Source: Drechmeria coniospora (Eukaryota > Ascomycota > Sordariomycetes > Hypocreales > Ophiocordycipitaceae). Taken from it: DNA of 64,000 nt. Shown piece by piece: positions 23,126 through 34,312 of this stretch. The notes beneath the pieces were generated by a model. The model made no database searches and had not been told where the DNA came from. It saw only the letters and a list, made by a program, of their open reading frames with translations. The position numbers were made by a program, and so were the translations under genes. How positions within the stretch are numbered: the stretch's first letter is position 1; each line of letters begins with the position of its first letter. The stretch is taken from the NCBI RefSeq assembly GCF_001625195.1, contig NC_054391.1, positions 5,467,157 to 5,531,156 of the forward strand, in the 5' to 3' direction.

Positions 23126-23758
23126 ATGTCAGGCGAAGGTCCCGAATCCATCCCGACCTCGGCCGACCCTCGCTCTCGTCGTGCGACCAAGAAACGGGCG
23201 CTCACGCCGGTCTCGGCACAAGCCGCCACCGTCGCCGCCCTCTTCGCGAACCCCGACCGCCCCGTACGCATGCCCGCCGGCGTCGGCGACAACAAGCTCG
23301 GCCGCGCCCGCGCCGCCATCCCCGAGACGGTGGCCCATGTCCAGGGCTCCAGCGCCGGCGCCGGCTCCGGCGAGTTCCACGTGTACAAGGCCTCGCGCAG
23401 GCGCGAGTATGAGCGTCTCCGCGTCATGGACCAGGAGCTCCGTCAAGAGCGACATCAGGCCGATTTTGAAAAGGACCGGGACGAAAAGGCCCGCAAGGAC
23501 GACGCCAAGACGAGGAAGAACAGGGAGAGACGGGAAAAGATGAAGGCGAGGAAGGCCAACCGGGGCAAGGGGGTGGGGAACAGCCCGCTCACGGCGGCCA
23601 CCCTGGCGGCGGGCGTGGAACGGAACGGAACGCCGAGGCCGAGCGAGCATGGCAGTGCCGAGGGCGGCGACGACCCGGTCGCCGAGGCCGACGCCTGCGA
23701 AGCTCGACCGAATGCCGCGCAACCCACCGGCCTCGTCATCCACGACGACGACGACTGA
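23126..23758 (+). CDS. PRKRIP1-type (DUF1168) spliceosome-associated protein
   Basis: Single-exon gene, 210 residues, of the family of human PRKR-interacting protein 1, a small component of the catalytically active spliceosome. The diagnostic segment GSSAGAGSGEFHVYKASRRR is present at about residues 72-91, followed by a long, highly charged helix rich in Arg, Lys, Glu and Asp (about 92-150). The C-terminal tail is acidic and ends in four aspartates. The ATG at 23126 was chosen because upstream in-frame sequence to 22883 has no conserved content. It converges on CCT3, with 297 bp between stop codons; that gap contains short GGCAGGCA and CCACGGCA repeats and nothing else. Expected to be nuclear. 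The exact spliceosomal role in this organism is inferred from the family. Confidence 0.88.
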   Translation: MSGEGPESIPTSADPRSRRATKKRALTPVSAQAATVAALFANPDRPVRMPAGVGDNKLGRARAAIPETVAHVQGSSAGAGSGEFHVYKASRRREYERLRVMDQELRQERHQADFEKDRDEKARKDDAKTRKNRERREKMKARKANRGKGVGNSPLTAATLAAGVERNGTPRPSEHGSAEGGDDPVAEADACEARPNAAQPTGLVIHDDDD

Positions 23759-24055
23759 CCTTGGCCGAGACGGTCAGGTCAGGCAGGCAGGCAGGCAGGC
23801 GTCGGCCCGAGGCGGACGGAGCGCCGCTGCAGACTACGAGCCACGGCAAGGCAAGCCACGGCACGGCAAGCCACGGCACGAGAGGCAAAGGCAAGAAATG
23901 CATCCTTCGGCGTCCGGCATCGCCAGCCTCGTCGCCTCCACCGCCTCCGACTGCAAGTTGTGTACAGGGGGGGAGGGGGGGTAATGGCCGTAGCAATGCG
24001 GGCCACCCCTCCGCCGTCATTCATCCGTTTCCGAAGCGCCCGTCCCGTGTTGCCT

Positions 24056-26046
24056 CTAATCATCGCCTCCCCCGGCGCCTCCTCCGATCTGCTGCGCCTT
24101 CTTGGCACTGCAGATGTCGTCCACTCTTAGCAGCAAGCAGGCAGCCTAGCGGAAGGGTCAGGGTCAGCAAGCACGGCTCGGCTCGGGGAAAGGCATGGGG
24201 CCGAAGCGTACCTCGATGGCCGTCTTGATGCTCTGGAGCTTGATGGCCTCGGGCTCCCACACGCCGTACTCCTTCATGTCGACGATGGTGCCGGCGTCGC
24301 CGTTGACGCCCCAGGTGCTCTTGCCGTCGGCCTGCTTGGCTCGCAGGTCCGTCAGCACCCGCACCGGGCTCTTGCCGGCGTTCTGGACGAGCGTGCGCGG
24401 GATCACCTCCATGGCGTCGGCGACGGCCTTGTAGGGCCACTGCTGGACGCCCTCGATGCTCTTGGCCTTTTGCGCGAGCCTGACGGACACGGCCATCTCG
24501 GTGGCGCCGCCGCCGGGCGACAGGCGCGGGTGGAACATGACGTTCCGGGCCACGCCCATGGCGTCCTGCAGGTTCCGCTCCACCTCGTTGAGCACGTCCT
24601 TGGAGGGCCCGCGGAGGAGCACGGTGCAGGCCTTGGGGTCCTTGCAGCGGGTGAGGAAGGTGAAGTACTCGTCGCCGATCTTCTCGATCTCGAACAGGCC
24701 GCACCGGGTGCCGACGTCGGACTGCTGGAGGTCCTCGACCCGGTTGACGATGGTCGCCCCCGTCGCCCGCGCTATCCTGTTGTTGTCCGTCTTGCGAACG
24801 CGGCGCAGGGCTGTGATGTTGGCCTTGACGAAGAAGTGCTGGGCCAGGTCTGTCGTCGGGCCGTCAGTCGGCGCGACGCCAAGGAGGCTCCCGGTGCGGG
24901 GTGGGGGGTGGTGCGGCGACGAGCGTGGAACCTACCGGAGACGCCCTTTTCCGTGATGACGAGGTCGGGCTTGACGGCGGCGATGGCGTCACACATCATC
25001 TTGATCTGCTCCTCCTCGATCTGCAGGATTCGATTCCAGTCCTCCTCCTTGGTGATTTCGATGTTGGTCTGGGACTCGCCCTTTTTATACTCGAGGGGGC
25101 AGTCGAGGAGGACGATGCGCGGGTTCTCGATACGCCGCCGCATCTTGGGGTGGGTGATGTCCTTGTTCAGCATGAGGCCGTCCAGCACCTGGCTGTCCTC
25201 GATCTCGCCGCCGGGCACCTTTTCGATGCGGGCGTAGCGCTTGATGTCGACCTCGGTCTTGCCGCTGCCCGAGTCCCAGGTGACGGTGCGCACGGCCTTG
25301 AGGGCGAGGCTGCACATCTGGTCCATCCAGCGGGAGACGAACTTGGTGCCGATGGAGGAGGAGATGAGCTGGCTCATGGCCTTGTCGTCGTCGACGTCGA
25401 TGGGGAGCGAGACGTCGTCGATGATGTCGAGAGCGTCCTGGAGGGCGCGCTTGAAGGCGGAGATGATGACGACGGGGTGGATGTTGCGCTCGAGCTGCGG
25501 GAGGGCCTGGGCGAGGATTTCACCGGCTGCGTCGTGCTGCGCATTAGCATCGGGAAGGGCGGCGGCGGCGGGGGAGCATCGTACCCAAGATGATGACTGT
25601 CGTAGTGCCATCGCCGACCTCCTCGTCCTGGGTGCGACTGAGCTCGATCATGCTCTTCGCGGCGGGGTGCGAGACCTCAATCTCTCGCAGGATTGCGTGT
25701 CCGTCGTTGGTGAGGACGATGCCGCCCATGGGATCGAGCAGCATCTTGAGCATGGCCTTGGGACCGAGACACGACCGGATGATGTCGGCGACGCTGGCGA
25801 CGGAGCGGCGGTGCGGTTAGCAGAGGACCGACGACGGTGCGGCGCGCGAGATGGGCGTACGTCTTGGCCGCGGCAATGTTTGACAGCTGCGCTTTCCTTC
25901 CCGTCTGTCTCTCCCCGTTCTGCGTGTCTAGGTTGACGTCCGGGTCAGCACGGGAGCTCGTCGGGCGATCAGGACGGCGGCGGCCAAGGTGCCGCCGGAC
26001 AACCGGTGTCGGGGCACGTACTCATAACCAGCACCGGAGCTTGCAT
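24056..26046 (-). CDS. CCT3: T-complex protein 1 subunit gamma (CCT3)
   Basis: One of the eight subunits of the cytosolic chaperonin TRiC/CCT, which folds actin, tubulin and other proteins using ATP. Six exons on the minus strand: 26022-26046, 25861-25927, 25585-25793, 24936-25526, 24212-24849 and 24056-24145. Introns are 94, 67, 58, 86 and 66 bp, all GT...AG and in phase, giving 539 residues, the normal family length. The splices rebuild [38 protein letters not shown], the ATP-binding [34 protein letters not shown] and the C-terminal [20 protein letters not shown]. The small first exon and closely spaced early introns are typical of highly expressed fungal genes. It is the last gene before the long gene-poor stretch. 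Confidence 0.97.
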
Positions 26047-26996
26047 GATGGGCAACGTTTGGCCTCGGCCAAGGAAACGCCGAGGGCGAAGGAAGGAGTA
26101 GTATGATGTGTGCCTTCGAGGCGGAGGGAGAGGAAAGGGGGGGTGGCGCCGCGGGGCAGCGCGGACGGAGGCGAAGGGTTCGAGGAAACGGGTCGGGCGA
26201 CGCGTCGGCGAGAGCAGAAACGACGTTGAAGGGGAACGACGGTCAGCAAGAGGCCGGCTGGTGGTGGTGGAGGGGCGCTGACGAAAAGATCCCAACGATG
26301 TGCGTCGGGATTTTTTGGCGGGGAGAGCAACGGGCAGGCGAACAGGCTTCCGCAGGGAGCAAGTTAACCCGGTCCCGCCGCGGCGACGGCCCACGGGGTC
26401 GGCGTCGGGCGGAGCCAATCAGACGGTCGGGTCCTGGTGAGCATGTTGCGCCCGTCCCGATGTAGGGACGGACCTTTTTAGGCCACTTGGAATTGGACTG
26501 CGAACGGAGTCGTCGTTGAGGGGCTCCTTTCCCCGTGGATGGACAAGTGAATGTTGGTAAAGGTGCAGATGCGATGAGGGAGCATCCCAACCATTCCCTC
26601 GCCACCACCTCATACAAGCATGTTGCGGTCGAGGCGCTGGTGGGGGATCGATGGAGGGCTCACGTGATTCGTCGGAGGACTACAACAGCGATTCGTGACG
26701 AGACGGCCGCCAGCAGGAAACGATTTGCAGGCGTACGACGGTACATGGAAGTACGCGGTGGGTACGGAGTAAATGTGCGAGTAAGTACTCCGTAATACAT
26801 TACTTGTCCATGTACGGAGTACTCGTACAATTGCAAGTATCACAACATGGAATTGCCGTGCTCGAATGTGCTGCAGTGTGCATACACAAGTAATACCATG
26901 AACAAAGCAGGTGTACCTGGGCGAAACCTACAGTACTGCAAGTACATGTCGGGGTAGTAAGTACAGTGCCTATTTGTAGTCGTATTATCCAGATGC

Positions 26997-27016
26997 GTAC
27001 GGAGTATACTCCGTAC
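26997..27016. repeat. Perfect 20-bp palindrome of the TACGGAGTA motif
   Basis: GTACGGAGTATACTCCGTAC reads identically on both strands. It is two inverted copies of GTACGGAGTA joined with no spacer, inside a GTAC-rich patch. Confidence 0.95.
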
Positions 27017-27624
27017 TATACATGTACTTACTGGTAGCCTATAGGTACCTCGTAGCTAGGTGCATCTACAACCACAAGTATATGTACGGAGTTAGGTGCA
27101 TTTGTCATCCGTATGACTGTCTGACCACCATTCTTCGTGCTCTCAGCGCAGGAGCAAGTTTCTTGACCCCAGTGGCCAGCCGCAACGGCAGACGATGTCA
27201 TCTATCGAGCCAGCCAGCCAGCAGCTCGTCTTGGTCGCCTGCGCCGGCGTCTCGCTCGCCACACGCTCCCTCCAGCTCTTTGCCTGCTGGACGGTTGGGC
27301 CCCGGGGATGCAGCCTGACGAAAGGAATCGAAGGGGAGGGAAAGACGAGCTCACGACATCAGCAACTCCACAAGGCCAACACGCAGGCAAGTACAAGTAT
27401 CTTCACGGCGGCTGGCAAGGGTGGGACACGGAAGCACGACGGAGATGTCCCTGAAAGAGTGCAACGCGTCGAGAGGAACATGCACAAGCCGACCGTAGGG
27501 CACATGTTGCACGACCTCTCGTGCAGAGTTGTAGACCTGCACGTACGATGTGATGCGAGCAAAGCGACGTACAGAGTACGTGGATATGTGCATCCGAGCA
27601 CGAGGCGAGCCCATCGAGCCCAAT

Positions 27625-27790
27625 CGAATGACGCATGCTCGCGTGCGGACCGCTTGGCCATGCGAGCACGCACGTACGGCACCAACGCATGCTCGCCAAC
27701 GGACCGCTTGGCCATGCTCGCATGCACGTACAGCATTGATGCATGCTCGCGGAAGGACCGCTTCGCCATGCGAGCATGCACATGCAGCAC
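27625..27790. repeat. Three tandem 54-bp units with internal inverted repeats
   Basis: Three diverged copies of a unit of about 54 bp, each with GCATGCTCGC on one side, GGACCGCTTGGCCATG or a variant in the middle, and a GC(G/T)-rich right arm. In the third copy TGCATGCTCGC and GCGAGCATGCA form an 11-bp stem around a loop of about 19 bases; the first copy has one mismatch and the second is broken. The period divides by three, so translations repeat every 18 residues, but no family is recognisable. Confidence 0.8.
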
Positions 27791-28308
27791 AGTACATGGA
27801 ATGCTCGCCGTCGTTTCCGAGGCGTTCGAGTAGGCGTCGACCCAGGTGGAGTGGCCACGGATCGTCCACCGCGGAGGAGCTGGCCTGCCTGGCACGAATG
27901 ATTTGTCGACGTCGTTCCAGCTCGTTGCCGACAGGGGCGGGTGCTTTTTCGTCGGCACGAGTGCGCGCACGGCGCGTAGGCGTACACGTAGGTGCGGGTA
28001 CGGAGCACACGTCCAGCAGTTGCAGGTATGGGCGCGGGCCGTCCGTCGCTCGCGTTTGCGTGAGACCCCGAGCCGAGGCCAGGCCTGGGGGGGGGTACGG
28101 CAGGCGGGCGCTTCACGAAGCGTGCGACGGCGACGATGGGCAGCGACATGCTCCAAAGCCGGGGTTAGGAACCTGCGACGAGCGCACTGTGCGTAGGGTG
28201 GAGAGGCGACTGGAGATGGAGTCGGCGAAGGCGACGACGGCAAAGTGAGGGTGGACAGTCGTTGGATGCGGAAAGAATGTCATGGAAGGATTTGGCGGGG
28301 GAAGTGAT

Positions 28309-28327
28309 AAAAAAAAAAAAAAAAAAA
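28309..28327. repeat. Poly-A run, 19 bases
   Basis: Uninterrupted run of 19 A in gene-poor region A. No flanking coding relic, poly(A) hexamer or target-site duplication was noticed that would mark a retroposed copy. Confidence 0.9.
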
Positions 28328-30520
28328 GAGTACTTACTTGGGTGTACGGGTATGGTGTGTGAGAGAGTGAAAGCGAGGGAATCCTGCACCCTGTCAGCAA
28401 GGGCTGATCCGAGTCGACTGTCTCTGCTGGCAGGCACGCAGGCAGGGCGGACAAGGCGACGAGCGGTCAAGAATCAATTCACGCCCCCATTCACGCCCCC
28501 TGTTTTCGACCTCCCGACGGACAGTCGCCATGGATTGAAAGGAAAAGGAGACGGCTTCCTCGCGTCGGACATGCTCGGCCGTACAGTACGTGTACTTGTA
28601 CTTGCGCCTACTTACTTGCAGTACAGTGCCATGCCCAGCCAACTGGTCGGATGGAGGCCGGTACAAGTACTACGGAGGAGTACATGTACAACTACTGTAG
28701 GTGCAAGTATTGCGAGTGTCTGCGAGCACCACGTTGGTATTACTACTAGGTAGGTGCCTAAGTACTAAGTTGTACAATACTCGTAGGTGTACTTAGGTAC
28801 AGTGCAGTGCAGTAGTAAGCACAGCAATACAGTGATGTGATACCACACGGCATGTACTTACTAACCGAGTAGGTGTGCCGGTGCGGTACTCCGTACACCG
28901 TACAATATTATACGTGCGGAGTACTAGTATTACTGTACAGCATGCACAGAACTTGCAGATGTAGTTTACACTTGTATGGTACTAGGCACTGGCATCAGGC
29001 GCATCAGAGTGAAGTTTGGATGAGTCATGCTTCCGCTGCCTGCGCGGGAGCTCCCGACGATTGCATTTGGGATAGGTGACTTGTGGTAGCGAGGCACGCG
29101 AAGCTTAAAAGTGGCTAGTACTGTACGCCTGTCCATTTCACAGGCCACAGGCACTAGTGCAGCGGATGTCGGCGCGCACTTGAGCCACGACGATGTACCA
29201 GGTAGGGTAACTCGTTACGCAAGTATGGCTGCGACCTTGGAGTCGTCATTCCCGTCCTCCTCGTCGACGCGGCCAATTGCACCAGAGGCCGAGGGACGAA
29301 CACAGGCAAGAGGTGGGCGATGGGATCGATGACGCAAGCTGTCCTTGCCCATGCACTCCCTTTGTTGCGCCGAGGACACCAGCAGACGGGCACAACAGGT
29401 GCAGTGCTCCGTACGAGCTTGTACTCACCTAGTAGATGAATGGTGCCCACTGTAGGTGTGCCCCGTAAGTACTAGTAGGTGGAGCAATAATACCTGTTGT
29501 TGGTGCGAATGCAATGCATGCACTTGTACTCCGTACAGTACATGTACGCTGTAATCACTCGAGGTATGAGTACTCTAGTACCTAGTACGCAAGCACCTAC
29601 GGAGCGGTACAAAGTTCAGAGTGGTAGACAGGCGCACATGAATTGGACTCTGCACGTGTTCCAGCGTACTGCCTAGGTACAGGCAGGTATCTACTAGGTA
29701 CCTACGGTAGTAGTGTTCATAGTAGCCACCACTGTACTTGCTCCGTACTTGCAGGCGAATTAGGTGGCCGTACGGAGTGCGTGTGCTGTAAAGAGTTGGC
29801 GAGCATGCTCTCGGACAGCCCCCTACGTACACCGTCATACCGGTCGCATGCGAGCCCGGCCGGGACATGGCAGAGATGCATGTACAGAGTACGCAGGGGG
29901 CAAGGGAAGAAAAAGGGCCATCGCCAGTGCCGAAGCAACCCGAGAGGTTGCGTCTCGTGCCGCATGGTACTTTTACTCAGTAATTACTTACCTGCGACGT
30001 ACGGAGTACACGGCATCCCTTTGTTCGTTGCGTGCGGTGTGAAAAATTTTCGCTCCCAAACGGCCGGAATTCGCCTGGGGGGCGTGTGAGAACTCGTCTC
30101 GCAGCGGCCCTGCCGAGAACGCCTTCTTCACCGACTTGCGACGGCCGCTCAGCGACCAGGTACGGTACAGTCAGTACTGGGTGTGCTCGGTTGTACGTGG
30201 TGGGCATACGAGTCCTGCTCGTCGCCGCTTCGCACATGCCAACTCTAGGTGTAGGCACCAGGTACAGTGAATAAAACTACCACAGTACACATTGTACAGG
30301 TAGGTGTGCGTATGCGTGCCACACCACTCCGTATTACTTGCTTGACTGCTACAGTACGGAGTCTGGTTCCCGTCATGTGAGGACGGCCAAGTGCAAGCAT
30401 GACCATGAGTGTATGTACTCGGTACGGAGTACACATGTACTGTAATTAATTACAGGTAGAGTACGGTGTGCAAAAAGCAGCAGGTGTACAAGTAGGTGTA
30501 AGTACAAGTAGGTGTAAGTA

Positions 30521-30663
30521 CAAGTAGGTGTACAAGTAGGTGTACAAGTAGGTGTACAAGTAGGTGTACAAGTAGGTGTACAAGTAGGTGTACAAGTAGG
30601 TGTACAAGTAGGTGTACAAGTAGGTGTACAAGTAGGTGTACAAGTAGGTGTACAAGTAGGTGT
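30521..30663. repeat. 12-bp minisatellite, about 12 perfect copies
   Basis: CAAGTAGGTGTA repeated head to tail without error about twelve times. It is flanked from 30484 by longer variants containing an added GTAAGTA, and to about 30720 by degenerate units. The unit contains the GTAC word that dominates the surrounding intergenic DNA. The period divides by three, so it is open in some frames (Thr-Cys-Thr-Pro on the minus strand), which is an artefact of the repeat. Confidence 0.95.
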
Positions 30664-31726
30664 TCTTACAAGTAGGTGTATTAGGTGCACTTCGTACAAG
30701 TAGGTGCATTACAAGTACTAAGGGAGTAAGCAGGTGCAAGTACAACTGATGAATACGACGTACACGTACTCCGTACTGTTCTTGCAAGCACATGTACATG
30801 CACACCTACCGTACATGCAAGTGCAGTATTAAATGCCCACCTCACTTCGAGGTATGGACGCTATTTTAGTTCCCATCGCTGCCGCTTGTGGGTCCAGTCC
30901 ATCGCTTCCGCCTTGGTCTCGGACGAGCCAGGGCGTCCTGTAGACAAAAACAAAGCCGCAGCCATTCCGTCTCCCTCGGCCATCGGCGACGGTTGGGCTT
31001 GGTCATGATGACTGCTGCCAGCACCTGTGCAAGCACAAGTACTCGGTCCAATGCCGGCGACAAACCACTTGCTGCCCTCGTCGCAAGGCTGGCACAGACC
31101 GATGCGGCCGCCAGCCCACCGTGCTGTGCCTTGCAAGCGCGGTGCAGGGCCGGACCCGAGGCGGCCTTGTCCTTTGAGGGTGACGCCTGAGGAGGCACGG
31201 CGATGGAGCCACGGACAACGGAGGAGAATGGCGGGCGCGGCAGAGAGGAGGCGAAAAGGGTTTCGACGCGAGAAAATTTTCCTCCGCTAGGGCTCGGCTG
31301 GGCGGCGCCCCCTTTTTTGTCACCACCCGCCCGTTTGTCGGCAGGACGAGACAATCGATGGAGTCGGCGCCACGGCCTGGGCTGGATCCATCGAACGCAG
31401 GGCCGGCGCCGTGGCAGAAATGTCGACGAAAATTTTCTCCGCCTCGCGCCGTCGGTGTGGGATGACGAAGGAAGCATGAAGGGAAATGACGAGGACGGCA
31501 TGGGCCATGGGCAGAGAGGAGGCAGAGCATCGCCCGGGACGGGCGTGGGCGCGGGCGTGGTCGCAGGCGCAGGCACCGCCACGTACTCCGTACTTGGGAG
31601 GCGTCGTACTGTAGGTAACACCGTACGGAGCACCTGTCCCTGCACGTTGGTTGTGCTTGCACCGCATGGCAGCACGGCGGTAGGCACAGGCAGTGAGTGA
31701 CACCTATACCACTAGCACTGCGCACC

Positions 31727-31800
31727 TACTCTGCACCCAAGTAACTGCACCTACAGCACTCCGTACTCTGCACCCAAGTACCTGCACCTGCAGCACTCCG
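31727..31800. repeat. 37-bp direct tandem duplication
   Basis: Two adjacent 37-bp copies beginning TACTCTGCACCCAAGTA, differing at two or three positions. Each ends in CACTCCG, a piece of the dispersed CTCCGTAC motif. Confidence 0.8.
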
Positions 31801-32133
31801 TGCAGCACGCAGTAATGCTCGCCGTCGTGGTCGAGGCGTGGCCGAGCCAAGGCGACGACCAAAGGCAGCGGCATGGGCCAACTCAGCCGCCCCCGTCCGG
31901 CCATCTCGACGCTGCTCGCCAATGCGACGGCCACGCACGCTTCGCACGGCGTGCAGACACAGGCTTGCACACCTACGGCACGCAAGTGCTCGCACGTATG
32001 GGGAGAGTATGAGGTGGTCGAGTCCGGAAACCGTCGTGGCGCTTGGCTTTTTCGGCCCTCCTCGAGGCGACAGCCGCCCAGGGCCTCCCTCTCCCCTCGC
32101 AGGTCGGGCCTCTGCAGGTGTCGTGGCCAAGGA

Positions 32134-32177
32134 GGTTGCAGGGCACATGGGCTAGGGTTGCAGGGCACATGGGCTAC
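32134..32177. repeat. 22-bp direct tandem duplication
   Basis: Two adjacent copies of a 22-bp unit beginning GGTTGCAGGGCACATGGGCT. The copies are nearly identical, which suggests a recent slippage duplication. Confidence 0.75.
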
Positions 32178-33865
32178 CCGTACACCCTGCCGCTCGCCGT
32201 AGGCGTGCTGCCGTAACGGTGACATCCGTCATGGTCGACGACGACGGGCGGAAACACTGCCTCCCACGCCGCATCAGGCCATGCCATGCCGGTGCCCCTC
32301 GAGCAAAGTACAGGTGCGTGCGGCTCGTACGGACGTGGGAGCCTGCCGCGGGTACCGTGTACATGTGCTGCCTACCGTGAGCGTGCGAGTGATGCATCGA
32401 CGGAGCCACCCGTGGCTTGCGAGCCAAACCACCAGCATTCCGCCTGGGAGCCTCTCCGTCGCCGTCAGGCAAGGGACGGGGCCGGCGGAGCGAGGTGAAA
32501 TCTCTGCCCTCGCGCCCCCGTTGCGCAGCACGGCCCGGGAGGAAGCACGACCGCCGACGATTGATCATGGCCTTTGTCATCATTTCTTGCCATTGATTAT
32601 ACCCGGGAACCATGTCCAAGGGTGGGGGTCTGACCGGGGACCGTGGGGCACATCTGGCGCGGCATCGGACCAGGGACGGACGGGTCAAAAGAATGGCCGG
32701 CCAAGGAATGGACATGGCCCAACGTCTTCCGAGACAGCGACAGAGTGACGGAGTGCACGAACAGGTGCTTTCGCACATGCATGGACTCGCCTCGTCGCAT
32801 GGACACTTGCACGGGCAAGAATGGACATCAGTTGTTATTGTTCCTTGTCATGGGAAATTGGGGATGCAAAATGTCGGCAGGGAGTACGACGCGGCAACGA
32901 TGGTGCGCAAATACTTGCTTGTACCGTACGGAGTACAGAGTAGTGCAAGTAATATTACTGCACTAGGTACTTAGTAATAGTAAGAATACTACTAAGGTAA
33001 TAAGTAGGTACTAGGTAGGCATTGTGATTCATATGCACCGCCATGTAATACTGCGAACTTGTACAAGTAATTACTACGGAGTGCCTAGGAACGAGGTAGG
33101 TACCTTGGTGGGTAGTAACAGTGCAGAGGTACCTCGTACTGGTGCTGCAAGTGCAAGTATGTACTGTACTCGCCCTCTCACGACCCCTCCTCCAAGCCTC
33201 GCCGCTACGACATGGCACGTAATTACTGCCAGGCCCGCCGTACGACGAGCTTTTCCGTGCCTGCAGGAATCTCGCTGCCTGGGGGCCGAGACTCCGTCCC
33301 TCCAACGCAGGCGTCCAGCGAGGCACCTGGAACAAGGCACGGGGGACAAGGCACACACGCCGTCGAGGAAATCGTGGGGGAATTTGTTCTATTCATTCTC
33401 GTCATCCTACCAGCGACCGCCACCTTGGGCCCGCCCGCTGAGGGTCATGCTCCGACTGTTCTAGCCTTTTTTTTTTTTGCAGCATCGCATCCCGCGCTCC
33501 CATGCCATGCCATGCCGATAAAACAAGATTCGCCCGTTCCGGTGCGAGCCTTTCCGACGCCCAATTATACCGTGTAAACTCCTGCCGGCGCGGGCCTGCA
33601 TGTCCCGCGCCGTCGACAAAGGGGGAATGAGAAGAGCAACAAAGGGGATACGCAAGGAAATGTTTGGTTGTTTCTTGTCGAGTTCGATGCAACGCTCCGC
33701 GTCATGCCAGTCTTTGATTGATACAACAGAGAGAGGAAGGAAAAATAATTCGCGTCGAGTGTGACGGGACGTCGACGGCTTCGGTGCCCGTTTGCTTCCG
33801 AGGCCGTGGGTGATGATGGTGGTGCCCGCATCGTGCGTCGAGCCCATCGCGGCAAGGGGTCGAGC

Positions 33866-34312
33866 CTACCGTCGTCGGACGCGCCCTTGCTCGAAGGAGA
33901 CGGCGTAGGCCTTGAGCTCCTGCATCGACTTGCGTGACAGCGACGTCGAGTCCGTCGACGAGGCGGCGCTCCGCATCGAGCAGAGACTGCTGTGGGAGCT
34001 CGACGGCGTGAGGTTCGACGGCGGGGCCGAGGGGGACGACGGGGCGAGGAAGCTCCGCGCGGGCATGCTCAAGTCCCACGACGGCGACAGGCAGAGGCCC
34101 CTCGTGCTCGGGCTCGACGGCCTCGGGCACGTCGTCCACGGATAGCCGTAGCCCGAGGGGGCAAAGGAGGGCGAGCCGGCACGGGAGCTCGGCGTCGACG
34201 TCGTCTCGTGGTCGGCCAGCCGGCAGGCTTCGGAGCAGTAGGCGGCGCCGTCGCTCTGCACCTGCTTGTCGCAGGCGAGGCAGAACTGATGCGACCAGAG
34301 ATCGAGAGCCAT
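33866..34312 (-). CDS. ECL1: Ecl1-type life-span regulatory zinc protein
   Basis: Small protein, 148 residues, single exon, resembling the fungal Ecl1 'life-span regulatory factor' family; in fission yeast Ecl1-type proteins extend chronological life span and respond to nutrient and metal limitation. The N-terminal hallmark is visible: CLACDKQVQSDGAAYCSEAC, a Cys-x2-Cys ... Cys-x3-Cys zinc-binding arrangement at residues 11, 14, 26 and 30, followed by RLAD. The middle is Ser/Pro-rich and probably disordered; the C-terminus ends in a short helix, ELKAYAVSFEQGRVRRR. I chose the ATG at 34312 because MALDLWSHQFC fits the family; another in-frame ATG at 34348 would add 12 residues. It is the only gene I can support in more than 20 kb, flanked by gene-poor DNA on both sides. 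Family membership is well supported; function in this organism is inferred. Confidence 0.85.
   Translation of the reverse strand: MALDLWSHQFCLACDKQVQSDGAAYCSEACRLADHETTSTPSSRAGSPSFAPSGYGYPWTTCPRPSSPSTRGLCLSPSWDLSMPARSFLAPSSPSAPPSNLTPSSSHSSLCSMRSAASSTDSTSLSRKSMQELKAYAVSFEQGRVRRR

Larger units (their letters stand above)
26047..33865. other. Gene-poor region A (7.8 kb)
   Basis: No gene supportable over 7.8 kb. Contents in order: CCT3 promoter side (26047-26600); GTAC-rich patch with a 20-bp palindrome (26740-27120); three 54-bp units with hairpin potential (27625-27790); a 19-A run at 28309-28327; GTAC-rich patches at 28570-29010 and 29400-30440; a 12-bp minisatellite (30521-30663); a 37-bp and a 22-bp direct duplication near 31.7 and 32.1 kb; a GTAC patch at 32920-33180; and probably the ECL1 3' untranslated region at the end. 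Open frames occur on both strands with low-complexity Arg/Pro/Ala or Cys/His composition and no domains. Confidence 0.55.

Noticed and set aside
27195..27833. 212-codon frame carrying an 18-residue repeat (DACSRADRLAMRARTYGT type)
   Set aside because: The repeat follows from the 54-bp hairpin unit; the other strand gives an equally regular repeat, and no start or splice context supports a gene.
28309..28327. Poly-A run as the tail of a retroposon
   Set aside because: No coding relic, target-site duplication or reverse-transcriptase text nearby.
30521..30663. CRISPR-like array
   Set aside because: Units are contiguous 12-mers without spacers in a eukaryotic genome; it is a minisatellite.
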